Below the pieces are notes generated by a model. It searched no databases, was not told the origin of the DNA, and worked only from the letters and a program-made list of their open reading frames with translations. A stretch of DNA of 64,000 nucleotides from JADZFO01 sp964512635. GTDB lineage: Bacteria > 4484-113 > JAFGCY01. A program made the translations under genes and the position numbers. The stretch is from the NCBI GenBank assembly GCA_964512635.1, contig CAZEJB010000003.1:62001-126000 (forward strand). The letters are read 5' to 3'. This document shows positions 26,182 to 34,600 of the stretch, piece after piece. The stretch's first letter is position 1. The number at the start of each line of letters is the position of its first letter.

Positions 26182-27053
26182 TGCGTATAGACCAGCAGGT
26201 TACTGATCGCGTTAGTATCGACGGCTGGAGCAAGCTCAATGGTCAGAAATCCATTGACGTCTTCGGCGACGTGCTTGACCGTCCCGATAAGGATGCCCCG
26301 TGGTCGCGGTGTACGGTTTTCCGGCGCGCCGGTGACACCGCTGGTGTAGACCTTCTCATTGACCTGTACCGGCGAGCCTGCAGTGACATACATCAGCCGC
26401 AGTTCATTGCTGGCCTTGCCGTCAACCATTCCTTCGCCGGCAACAATGCCCTCGCAGTTGGAGGTTCCTGTTATGGCCGCAAGTCTGAACTGGGGTGAGC
26501 TGATCAGAGTGACGTAGCTCATTCCCTTTTCAACCTTCTCAGAAGTCACGCCGACGACGCCGCGCTCATTTACGACCAGATCACCCTGGCGCACGCCCCG
26601 TGATGACCCGACCCCGACCACAACGCTTTCAAGCCAGAGATCGTAGGGCCGCGCAACAACGCGGGCGGGCAGCGCCCGCGGGTTCTCCTGAGCAATCTGC
26701 AGCAGGCGTCTCAGCTGATCGTTTTCTGCTTTGAGGGATTCGGTTTGGCCGATCTGGGTTGAAAGCAGCTCAACCTGGCCTTCCAGCTTGCGGTTCTCAC
26801 GCAGCAGCGATGGCAGACGGAAAAGGTGTCCGAGACTGCCGATCCCCTCACCGACGTAGCGCACTGCCACAACCAGAGGGCTGAAGACGGTGTTTATGGC
26901 GCTGTCGATAGGATTACTGCGGCCGGTGGCAAAGGTGATCAACTTGATGCTGCCGATCAGCAGAGCCAGGCCGAGGAAGATGAAGAGCCAGCGGCGCGCG
27001 CCGCCGTGCGCATCACTGCGCCTACCCCCACCCAGTCTCACAACCCTCGCCAT
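26178..27053 (-). CDS. mreC: rod shape-determining protein MreC
   Basis: The 291-residue protein has a basic N-terminus, one membrane helix (WLFIFLGLALLIGSIKLITF), a coiled coil (about residues 75-115, RENRKLEGQVELLSTQIGQ) and the two beta-barrel domain of MreC with ARVVARPYDLW and GVVGVTSEKVEKGMSYVTLI. It is the periplasmic scaffold of the elongasome that contacts PBP2. The ATG at 27053 has an AAGG site and a TATAGT box (27068-27073) 14 bases upstream; it heads the mreC-mreD-mrdA operon. There is no mreB in the window. Confidence 0.92.
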   Translation of the reverse strand: MARVVRLGGGRRSDAHGGARRWLFIFLGLALLIGSIKLITFATGRSNPIDSAINTVFSPLVVAVRYVGEGIGSLGHLFRLPSLLRENRKLEGQVELLSTQIGQTESLKAENDQLRRLLQIAQENPRALPARVVARPYDLWLESVVVGVGSSRGVRQGDLVVNERGVVGVTSEKVEKGMSYVTLISSPQFRLAAITGTSNCEGIVAGEGMVDGKASNELRLMYVTAGSPVQVNEKVYTSGVTGAPENRTPRPRGILIGTVKHVAEDVNGFLTIELAPAVDTNAISNLLVYTQ

Positions 27054-27129
27054 GGCCTTAACAGTCTACTATACAGTCTGGAACAGATGTCCCGCTGCTG
27101 TCTTTAATCGATCCCATGCAGCCTGCCGC

Positions 27130-28053
27130 TTAACGCTCCCAGTGCCGAATGTCAGCCTCTTCCTGCAGCTTGATGTAGCTGTCCAGGCGCTCGGGGGAAA
27201 GCCGACCCTCCGCCAGCGCGGCCTTGACCGCGCAGCCCGGTTCATTCTTGTGCAGGCAGTCCTGAAAGCTGCAGCCGCGGGAGAGTGCCGAGATATCGGC
27301 AAAGTACTCATGGATCTCGGTCCATTCCATTTCATGAATACCGAACTCGCGGACGCCCGGAGTATCCACAACATCGCCGCCGCCCGGCAGGGCATAGAGG
27401 CGCGAGGTTGTGGTCGTCTGGCGACCCTTGTTGGTAGCGATGTTCACGTTGCCGACGTTGATGTCCTCGCGTGCGCATAGCTGTCGCAGCAGGCTGCTCT
27501 TGCCCACGCCGCTGTGTCCGCAGAATGCCGTCAGCTGCCCGGCCAGGGCGGACCGCAGCTCTTCGATCCCCTCTCCACTGGCGCAGGACGTGTACAAGAC
27601 CCGGTAGCCAAGATCCTGGTAGTTGCGCAGGCTGAGGTTCTCACGGCAGTCCGGATCAAGGTCTATCTTGTTCACCACCAGCAGGGGCTTGAGGCCGCCC
27701 TGAATGGCGGCGAGGAAGTAGCGGTCCACAACCTGCACCCGCAGGTCGGGTTTAGTTGCCACCACGACCGCAAGCTGGTCGGCGTTGGCCACGATGCACT
27801 GAGGCTTGTTCTTGAAGGAGCCCAGGTTGCGCCGCAGCAGCCAGGTCTCGCGTGGCAGGATCTCCTCGATGGCGAAACTGCCTTCGCTGGGCTCATCGAC
27901 CATCACCTCGTCGCCAATGCTGATCTGGCGCGCAAAGGCCTGAACATCCAGCTCCAGGCGCGCGCGCGGCTTGGCGACTACCTCCTGGCCAGTCTCCCCC
28001 AGACGCACCCAGCAAAACTCGCGGTGGTACTCAACAACAGTCCCTCTTTGCAA
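27130..28053 (-). CDS. rsgA: small ribosomal subunit biogenesis GTPase RsgA
   Basis: This 307-residue GTPase helps the late maturation of the 30S subunit. It has an N-terminal OB domain, then a circularly permuted GTPase domain in the order G4 (VNKIDL), G1 (GHSGVGKSSLL), G3 (DTPGVREFG), and a C-terminal zinc site with Cys and His in CSFQDCLHKNEPGCAV. The frame begins with TTG at 28053, exactly six bases after TACAAT (28060-28065) with no ribosome binding site, so a leaderless TTG mRNA is predicted; the protein from this start has the normal length. It is transcribed away from the RDD gene. Confidence 0.93.
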   Translation of the reverse strand: MQRGTVVEYHREFCWVRLGETGQEVVAKPRARLELDVQAFARQISIGDEVMVDEPSEGSFAIEEILPRETWLLRRNLGSFKNKPQCIVANADQLAVVVATKPDLRVQVVDRYFLAAIQGGLKPLLVVNKIDLDPDCRENLSLRNYQDLGYRVLYTSCASGEGIEELRSALAGQLTAFCGHSGVGKSSLLRQLCAREDINVGNVNIATNKGRQTTTTSRLYALPGGGDVVDTPGVREFGIHEMEWTEIHEYFADISALSRGCSFQDCLHKNEPGCAVKAALAEGRLSPERLDSYIKLQEEADIRHWER

Positions 28054-28059
28054 GCGCTG

Positions 28060-28099
28060 ATTGTATCCGCCCGGGACGATTTCCCAACCGGGCTATAAT
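28060..28099. promoter_or_regulatory. divergent promoters of rsgA and the RDD gene
   Basis: TACAAT on the minus strand (28060-28065) is six bases from the rsgA TTG, and TATAAT on the plus strand (28094-28099) is six bases from ATG 28106. Both predict leaderless mRNAs. Confidence 0.65.
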
Positions 28100-28105
28100 C
28101 GGCGC

Positions 28106-28861
28106 ATGGATATCAATGGCCGCCCGCCGCAGGACAGCGATCCTCTCCAGCCGCCGCAGGGCGCGCCACCGGCCAGCCCGGATGGACCCGGCCAGACACC
28201 GCCTTCGCCTTATCTGCCGCCGCCGGGACCGCCGCCGGGTTATCAGCCCCCGCAGTACCAGCAGCCGCAGTACCCCGCACCCGCTGGTGCACCAGGGCCT
28301 GGAGGCCACACTGTCGTCTATGGCCCGCCGGTCCCCGGCGCGGTAGTTGTGGACGGCACGGTCTGGCTGCCCGCCGGCTTCATGCCGCGTCTGCTGGCAT
28401 TCCTGCTGGACTGGGCCTTGTTGGGCCTGCTGCACCTGATCATCGTGACCCTGATCGGGATACCGCAGCCGGACCAGGAAGAAGCGATGAAAATCAGCAT
28501 GAAGGTGATGGAGCAGGCCTTCAGCGGCGGTCCTGACGCCCAGTTGATGCGCGAGATGGATAAAGTCATGGGCCCGGCTAATCTGTCATACGGCGTCCTG
28601 ATCGCTACCTGCGCCAGCTATTACATCATCTTCTACACGCTTCTCGGCGCCACTGTCGGCAAGCTTGTTCTGGGCTTGCGGGTGCTGCGGCGCAATGGCA
28701 AGCCGATCAGCGCTGGAACCGCCGCTGTGCGATATCTCGTCTACTACCTCACCGGCTGGCTGGCCTACACCGGCTGGGCTACGCTGTTTACCGCCGAGAA
28801 ACGGACTTTGCATGACATTGCCAGCGATACCAACGTATTCAAGGCTGTCAGCATCGAGTAG
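28106..28861 (+). CDS. RDD-family membrane protein with Pro-rich N-terminus
   Basis: The first 85 residues are Pro-, Gly- and Gln-rich (PPGYQPPQYQQPQYPAPAG), a flexible cytoplasmic tail. The remaining 165 form an RDD domain with about three membrane helices: the signature Arg and Asp are in RLLAFLLDWALL and the last Asp in LHDIASDTNVF. RDD proteins are linked to ion or small-solute transport, but the function here is unknown. The ATG follows a TATAAT box by six bases, so the mRNA should have no leader. The upstream frame to 28061 is ignored for that reason. Confidence 0.83.
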   Translation: MDINGRPPQDSDPLQPPQGAPPASPDGPGQTPPSPYLPPPGPPPGYQPPQYQQPQYPAPAGAPGPGGHTVVYGPPVPGAVVVDGTVWLPAGFMPRLLAFLLDWALLGLLHLIIVTLIGIPQPDQEEAMKISMKVMEQAFSGGPDAQLMREMDKVMGPANLSYGVLIATCASYYIIFYTLLGATVGKLVLGLRVLRRNGKPISAGTAAVRYLVYYLTGWLAYTGWATLFTAEKRTLHDIASDTNVFKAVSIE

Positions 28862-28908
28862 CCCGTTTTGCGTCAACCGCGATGTGCGCCGTCGCTGGCG
28901 GCGGCTCA

Positions 28909-28914
28909 TATAAT
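28909..28914 (+). promoter_or_regulatory. TATAAT -10 box of the amidohydrolase gene
   Basis: TATAAT, six bases (CCCGCG), then GTG at 28921, which starts the amidohydrolase. No ribosome binding site lies between. Confidence 0.65.
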
Positions 28915-28920
28915 CCCGCG

Positions 28921-30459
28921 GTGTCAAAACAGGAGAGCATCCTTCTAACAGACAACCTCTACGGCCATGCGTTCGGCCAGCTTGTCGTTGTCTCCATCAG
29001 CTCCGGGCGGATAACGCAGCTCGAACGAGTGAGCGTCGCTGAGGCGCAGAGCCTGGCTGACCGGAGCGGCCCGCTGCTGCACGACCTGCGCGGCAAGCTC
29101 GTGCTGCCGGGCCTGATCGACGCGCATGTGCACGCCATCGCCACGGGCTTGCTCTACATCAGCAACGATGTCCGCTCATTGATCACACTGGCCGAGCTGG
29201 AGGCTGCCATCCGGTCTGAAGCGGCAAAAGGCACGGACTTTGTTCGCCTTGGCGGGTTGGATCGCTCACGCTGGAGCGCTGAGGAGCTCGCCCCGCTTGA
29301 CCGTGCATGGCTGGATGCCCAGGTTCCGGACCGCCCGTTGTTCATTAAGAGCATTGAGGGCCACAGCGCCTGGTTCAACTCCCTGGCCTGGGAGCGCATT
29401 GGCGTGGGTCCCAAACTGGCCGAGCTCAAGGTTGATGCCGTTGTCGCTGAACAGATGTGGCAGTCCGGCCGCGTTTATGGCGAGACCTATGAGGAACTGA
29501 CCACCGAAATCTATGACAGCTACAGCTTCGCCGAACGCCGCGAGGGGATGCAGCGCGTGCTGGCTGAGGCGCAGCGTGTCGGGCTGACCGGCATCCACTG
29601 CCTGGAAGGCTACGGCCGCTATCGGCGTCATGACTTCGAGATGATCCTCGAGCTCGACGGGCAGGGTAGCGACCTGACGCTCTACGCCCGGGATGACGAC
29701 CCGCGCCTGGCCAGCGAGATGCAGCTAAAACGCTTCGGCGGCTGCTGGTGTGTGGACGGCGCGATAGGTGCGCACACTGCCGCCCTCAGCCAGCCCTACG
29801 CCGACAAGCCTGAGAGCTGCGGTGAGCTCTACTTCAGCGATGCTGAGCTTGAAGCATGGATCGAATCTGGCCTCACGCAGGGCATGCAGGTCTGCAACCA
29901 CGCCATCGGTGATGTTGCTATCGGACAGGCGATCCGCGTCTATGAAGAGCTCGGTCGGCGGCACGACCTGCACTCAATCCGCCCGCGGGTTGATCACTTC
30001 GTGCTCGGCACGGAGGATCAGGCCCATGACTGCGCACGGCTGGGATTGTGTTGCGCGATGCAGCCTGCGTTCGACGCCTGCTGGGGCGGCGAGAATGGGG
30101 CCTACGCCGCGCGTCTCGGCGCTGCCCGTGCGATCAACAGCAACCCTGTTGGCATGGCCGTGCGGGCCGGGATGAAGATCGCCGGCAGCAGCGATGCCTA
30201 CATCACCCCGCTCGATCCGCTGGCCGGCCTGCGCGCGGCGATGTATCACCACAACCCCGCGCAGCGCGTTGACTTCGACACCGCGGTGCAGCTTTTTACC
30301 GAGAACGCGGCGTATCTGGCGCACCAGGAAGGGGAGCGGGGGAAGATCGCCGTGGGGTATAAGGCAGACTTTACAGTGGTGGATGGAGATCGCTCACTTG
30401 AAGGCGCAACTGTGGCCATGACGATCAAGGGCGGCGAGAACACCTGGTCGAAGGTCTGA
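28921..30459 (+). CDS. amidohydrolase family protein (YtcJ-like, amidohydrolase 3)
   Basis: The 512-residue protein is a metal-dependent amidohydrolase. The first metal motif is in LPGLIDAHVHAIATG (HxH), further ligands are the His in MQVCNHAIGD and in RPRVDHFVL, and the final Asp is in AGSSDAYITPLDPLAGL. The C-terminal beta-sandwich ends GYKADFTVVDGD. These enzymes cut C-N bonds of cyclic or acyl amides; the substrate is not known. GTG at 28921 is chosen over an upstream frame because it stands six bases after TATAAT. The TGA stop lies inside a palindromic repeat that begins at about 30453. Confidence 0.88.
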   Translation: MSKQESILLTDNLYGHAFGQLVVVSISSGRITQLERVSVAEAQSLADRSGPLLHDLRGKLVLPGLIDAHVHAIATGLLYISNDVRSLITLAELEAAIRSEAAKGTDFVRLGGLDRSRWSAEELAPLDRAWLDAQVPDRPLFIKSIEGHSAWFNSLAWERIGVGPKLAELKVDAVVAEQMWQSGRVYGETYEELTTEIYDSYSFAERREGMQRVLAEAQRVGLTGIHCLEGYGRYRRHDFEMILELDGQGSDLTLYARDDDPRLASEMQLKRFGGCWCVDGAIGAHTAALSQPYADKPESCGELYFSDAELEAWIESGLTQGMQVCNHAIGDVAIGQAIRVYEELGRRHDLHSIRPRVDHFVLGTEDQAHDCARLGLCCAMQPAFDACWGGENGAYAARLGAARAINSNPVGMAVRAGMKIAGSSDAYITPLDPLAGLRAAMYHHNPAQRVDFDTAVQLFTENAAYLAHQEGERGKIAVGYKADFTVVDGDRSLEGATVAMTIKGGENTWSKV

Positions 30460-30560
30460 GGTCGGATGTCTGAATCGGCAGTGGCCTTGCTTCAAGCAAG
30501 TCTCGCAGTCTGCAATCAGGAGGGATTAGCTCTTCAGACCTCCGACTTCCGACCTCCGAC
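30453..30560. repeat. palindromic repeat, GTCGGA type
   Basis: GTCGGATGTCTG (30461-30472) is inverted as CAGACCTCCGAC (30535-30546), 11 of 12 matching, and GAGGTCGGA (30458-30466) is inverted exactly at 30548-30556. The right side also holds direct CCGACTTCCGACCTCCGAC units. The amidohydrolase stop codon lies in the left arm. Fills the gap between two convergent genes. Confidence 0.7.
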
Positions 30561-30594
30561 AATCTGAGCAAGACGCGCGGACAGTGCCGCGCTG

Positions 30595-31455
30595 CTATTC
30601 CTCCGTCGCTACTCCCATGACATACCGCGCCACTCCCCCCAGATCCTGGCCGACCCACATGCGGTGCTGCGTATCGAAGCACAGGCCCTCCTGCGCCGCG
30701 CCAGGCATGACCTCCCAGCGCTTCAGATTCAGCGTAACGGGGTCCAGCACCTCGGCGGTGTTCATCCAGGAATGCACGACCCAAAGTTCATTCTCCGCCG
30801 GGTCGAAGCGCACTTCGCCGCAGTTGATCGGCTCCAGCTCCCAGGCCGCGTTCATGAAGACCTCGCGGCTGTCGCCGAGCTCCTGGCTACGCTGATAGTC
30901 CACGCGCACCAGCGCGTGCGGATCATCCTGGTTCAGCAGCAGAAAGTAACCCCCGCCGGGGGCGCTGACATCCGCCATAAACTCGATGCCTTCAAAGCCA
31001 TTGCCGCCGGCCTTGAGGAAGTCATCCCCATCCAGCGTGCGGTTCACCGTGAATGAGCCCAGCGTCTGAAGCACAGCCCCGCTGCGGTCCACCTGCCAGA
31101 CGCGCTCATCCGCCTCGTCGGCGACGTAGATCATGCCGTCGAGCGGGCAGAAGCAGACGCCCTCAAGGTCCTTTCCGAATTGCAGACTGCGCAGCACCTT
31201 GCCATCGAGGTCAAGTTCATAGAGACCCGGCTCGCGCCCGATACCGCCGTCGTCCACGGCGAAGATAGTCTGCGATTCCGGGCAAAAGCACAGGCCGCTC
31301 GGTTCCGGCACCTCTGGCAGCTCGAAGAAGTGTTCGAACTGCCACTCAGTAACCTCGGCCATGATCGGGCCCTTGTCATCATCCGCATGACCGCCGGCCT
31401 GCGGCAGTAGCGCCGCCGCCAGCGCACAGGCCCCGGTGAGGATCAACTTGAGCAT
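30595..31455 (-). CDS. exported beta-propeller-like protein (SdiA-regulated family)
   Basis: The 286-residue protein has an N-terminal signal peptide (LTGACALAAALLPQAGGHA; the Cys may make it a lipoprotein). The rest fits the SdiA-regulated/YjiK type propeller: PSGLCFCPESQTIFAVDDGG, LYELDLDGKVLRSL, KDLEGVCFCPLDGMIYVADE and GFEGIEFM are the repeated strands with conserved Asp and Glu that may bind calcium. It ends AQEGLCFDTQHRMWVGQDLGG. Function is unknown; some relatives bind ligands outside the cytoplasm. The ATG at 31455 stands six bases after TAAAAT, a leaderless arrangement. Confidence 0.75.
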   Translation of the reverse strand: MLKLILTGACALAAALLPQAGGHADDDKGPIMAEVTEWQFEHFFELPEVPEPSGLCFCPESQTIFAVDDGGIGREPGLYELDLDGKVLRSLQFGKDLEGVCFCPLDGMIYVADEADERVWQVDRSGAVLQTLGSFTVNRTLDGDDFLKAGGNGFEGIEFMADVSAPGGGYFLLLNQDDPHALVRVDYQRSQELGDSREVFMNAAWELEPINCGEVRFDPAENELWVVHSWMNTAEVLDPVTLNLKRWEVMPGAAQEGLCFDTQHRMWVGQDLGGVARYVMGVATEE

Positions 31456-31461
31456 GCGGGG

Positions 31462-31467
31462 ATTTTA
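31462..31467 (-). promoter_or_regulatory. TAAAAT -10 box of the propeller gene
   Basis: On the minus strand TAAAAT, CCCCGC, then ATG at 31455. Confidence 0.6.
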
Positions 31468-31525
31468 GCTGGAGTTGGGGCCACTAAAAGGGCGTGGGCT
31501 TTTCCCCGCCAGTCTTGGGACAATC

Positions 31526-31646
31526 AATACAGGACGCAGAGGCGCAGAGGACACAGAGCCCGGACCGAGATAAACCTGATTCCAGAGTCGGCTTAAGATT
31601 CATCTCTGCGAAACTCCGCGTTCTCTGTGTCTCTGCGTCCTGTATT
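31526..31646. repeat. palindromic repeat, CTCTGCGTCC type
   Basis: AATACAGGACGCAGAG (31526-31541) is exactly inverted at 31631-31646. Inside, further near-copies of CAGAGG/CTCTGTG units repeat the motif. It lies in the divergent region between the propeller and glycoside hydrolase genes. Confidence 0.85.
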
Positions 31647-31660
31647 TTCCTGCTTCACGC

Positions 31661-31666
31661 TACTAT
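31661..31666 (+). promoter_or_regulatory. TACTAT -10 box of the glycoside hydrolase gene
   Basis: TACTAT is followed by six bases (TGCCGC) and the ATG at 31673, without a ribosome binding site. Confidence 0.55.
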
Positions 31667-31672
31667 TGCCGC

Positions 31673-34600
31673 ATGCGTAACGCCATTCGCACGATGACCA
31701 TTTTGCCCGCGTTCCTGCTCATTCTTGTGAGCGCAGCCCACGCCTACGAGCGCCCCAGCGCCGTGCTGCTTTCCGGCGAGGGCTGGCAGGTTGCGCCGAC
31801 AGCACCGTTGATCGACGTGGTCGAGAACCGCGAGGACCGCTGCGACTGGCCGACGCTCGACCCTGCTCTGTCCGAGGTGATCCCGGCGGAACTGATTACA
31901 GGCGAGACGGCGAACGCGCTGGCGAAGTACATGAACCGTGGCATTATCGCCCTGCAGTGGCAGCCGATTGCCGTCCCCTGCGCCTGGGAACAGGTGCTGG
32001 GTATCGACTACAACCAGGCGGGCTGGTATAGAAAGACTGTAGTGGCGGGTCTTGACCCGCCTGTAGGGGCGAGTCTCGACTCGCCCAATCCAAGGTCGGA
32101 AGAAGGCGGGTCAAAACCCGCCACTACACGCACCTGGATCGAGTTCGACGCTATCTCCACCGTCGCCGGGGTCTGGCTCAATGGCCAGTGGCTCGGCGGC
32201 AATGTCGGCGACTATGTCCGCTGGCGCGTCGAGGCGACGGACGCCATCCGCCCCGGCGAGAACGAGTTGATCGTCTATGTCGATGAGCTGCCTGACCACC
32301 TGACCCAGGGCTTCCTGTCGATGATCTGCCCGCACAACGGCGGCATCTGGCAGGATGTAAGGATGTATGAGACTGGACCGGTAGCTGTTAGCCTTGATGG
32401 CGTGAAAGTGACTTCGAGTACAGATGGGTTGCTTGAATTCGAGTTCAGTGTTGAAGGTTCACAGAACGTTGCGATAGCACCTTGGGTGTGGTGGTCGGAA
32501 GTGTCACCCAACAACAGCTGGGACTCGGGACGTGTAGGCGTCGATGGGCGCTTTACGTTAGAGACCAATGAACCTGGTAAACTAAGGTGTCATCGAACAC
32601 TATCGAGTAGCGAGTTTCGTCTTTGGAGCACGAAAGATCCTAAGGTATACAAAGCTCAAATTCAATTGAGGTCTTTTTCGTCCGAGAAGCCAACCAACTT
32701 TGGAGTTCTTTACGACACTGTAGAAGTGCGTTTCGCCTTTCGCTCCATCGATGTCTCCAGCTCGCAGTTTCTCCTCAACGGTAAGCCGCTCTACATCCGC
32801 TCTGCCCTCAACTGGGGCTATTACCCGCGGATCGTCGCGCCCTGCCCGCCGCCGGATGTCGTCCGCGAGGAGTTCCGCCAGCTCAAGGCCGCCGGCTTCA
32901 ACGCCGAGACGGTCTGCCTGGTCAACATGCCGGACTACTTCTATGACATCGCCGACGAGATGGGCGTGCTGATCTGGCAGGAGTACCCCTCCTGGCACTG
33001 CACCTTCGCCGAGGCCGACCGCGCGTCCTATGAGCGGCTCTACGAGCGCTTCATGGCCCGCGACCGCAACCACCCCAGCATCATCCTGCGCAGCATGAGC
33101 GTCGAGGCGGGCGTGCAGGACCAGAGCGTGATGGACAGCCTCTACGCCATGGGCAAGAGCATGACCGACACGCCGATCCAGGACAACAATTCCTGGTTCA
33201 GCCACAGCAACCAGGCGACTACCGACTGGTACGGCGAGGACAACTACTTCAACAACCCGCAGTGGGAGCGGCACCTTATGGGCCGGCTGCCCAGGCAGCT
33301 TGACGCCCTGCCAGCCAAGCCCTACCTGATCGGCGAGAGCATCCTGTTCAACACCTGGCCGGATGTGCAGGCGCTGGAAGACTGTATCTTTGCGAAGCAT
33401 GTGCCTTTGGAGCGCGGAGCCATGGTCCGTTCTTCAGGCGTAGAAAGGAAGAATACGGAGCATGGCTCCGCGCTCCAGTCCGGAGAAGATACGGATCATG
33501 GCTCCGCGCTCCAGTCCGGAGAAAATACGGGCGATGGGTCCGTGCTCCAGCCGACTATGGCCTGGATCAAAGTCCCCGGCCCCTGGGGACTCAGCGGAAC
33601 GGACCAGCCGAGCAAACTCGCCGCGATCGCTCCGCAGGGTGGCCCAGGGGCAGGCGAGGGCGGCGGCTGGCCCTACTGGTTCCCGCGCTGCATGGACAGC
33701 GTCATCGAGACCGAGGCCAAACTGCGCGAGCGCCATAACGCGAGCCTGCCCGAGGGGCAGGACATCATCCGCGATTACCTGCTGCCGCAGAGCTATGACT
33801 ATGCCATGCAGAGTCGGCGCTTCCAGATGGAGCTGATGCACGCCGACCCGCGCTACGCCGGTTACACCGTCAACTGCATCCGGGACATGCCGCTGATCCG
33901 CGCCGGCCTGCTGGACGACCTCGGCCGCCCGCGCTGGACCCCCGAGCAGTGGGCCTGGCACGGCGACCGCACTGATAGCCCGGTGCATGTCGGGGACTAT
34001 GACCCGCTGGAGCGGAAGCCGGGGGAAGCGGGGAGATTGGATTCGTGGGATCCGCAATGGACCAAAGCGTTGAACGATTGGACCCTTTTCCCATCTAGTG
34101 AAGTGCAAGGGAGATTTGGCGAATCGGATCGACATGAAGCAGAGCCCCCGCACCTCTTCAGGCGACCTGGTATTACAGTGCTTCGTGGAGGCTATCAGGA
34201 TATTGTGGCTGTGTTCCGTGATTGGAATCGAGTGAATTGGCTTGAAGCGGAGGAAGTCACGGCTATGCCAGGGGGGTCGTTAATCGTCACAAGTGTGCTC
34301 ACACACGACCTAGTTGATCTTGCAGCAAGAGGAGGAAAGGTCATTCTCTTGGCAAGCAAGTGGCCGGGAGGATTCGGAAGCGAAGCTCACATGCACTGGA
34401 GAGACGCTGTGCTTGTCCCACCAGCTGGTCCGGCCGTTCCAAATGATGAAACGCTTGCCGGTGTTGGGGGCGTCAAGTTATCCCCGGCGCGTCCTGGCCC
34501 CCGCCTTGATGAATTGCTTCGCAACATGCAGTGTTACGACATGATTCGTGATTATTCTCAAGTCATCCCGGTAGGACGCTCTGGGATTGCTGAAGAGGTC

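Noticed and set aside
30453..31646. CRISPR array
   Set aside because: The repeats near 30.5 and 31.5 kb are inverted pairs and short irregular units, not equal direct repeats with equal spacers, and there are no cas genes.
33446..33550. CRISPR-like 36-bp repeat
   Set aside because: The 36-bp periodic units are contiguous without spacers and are translated in frame inside a gene.
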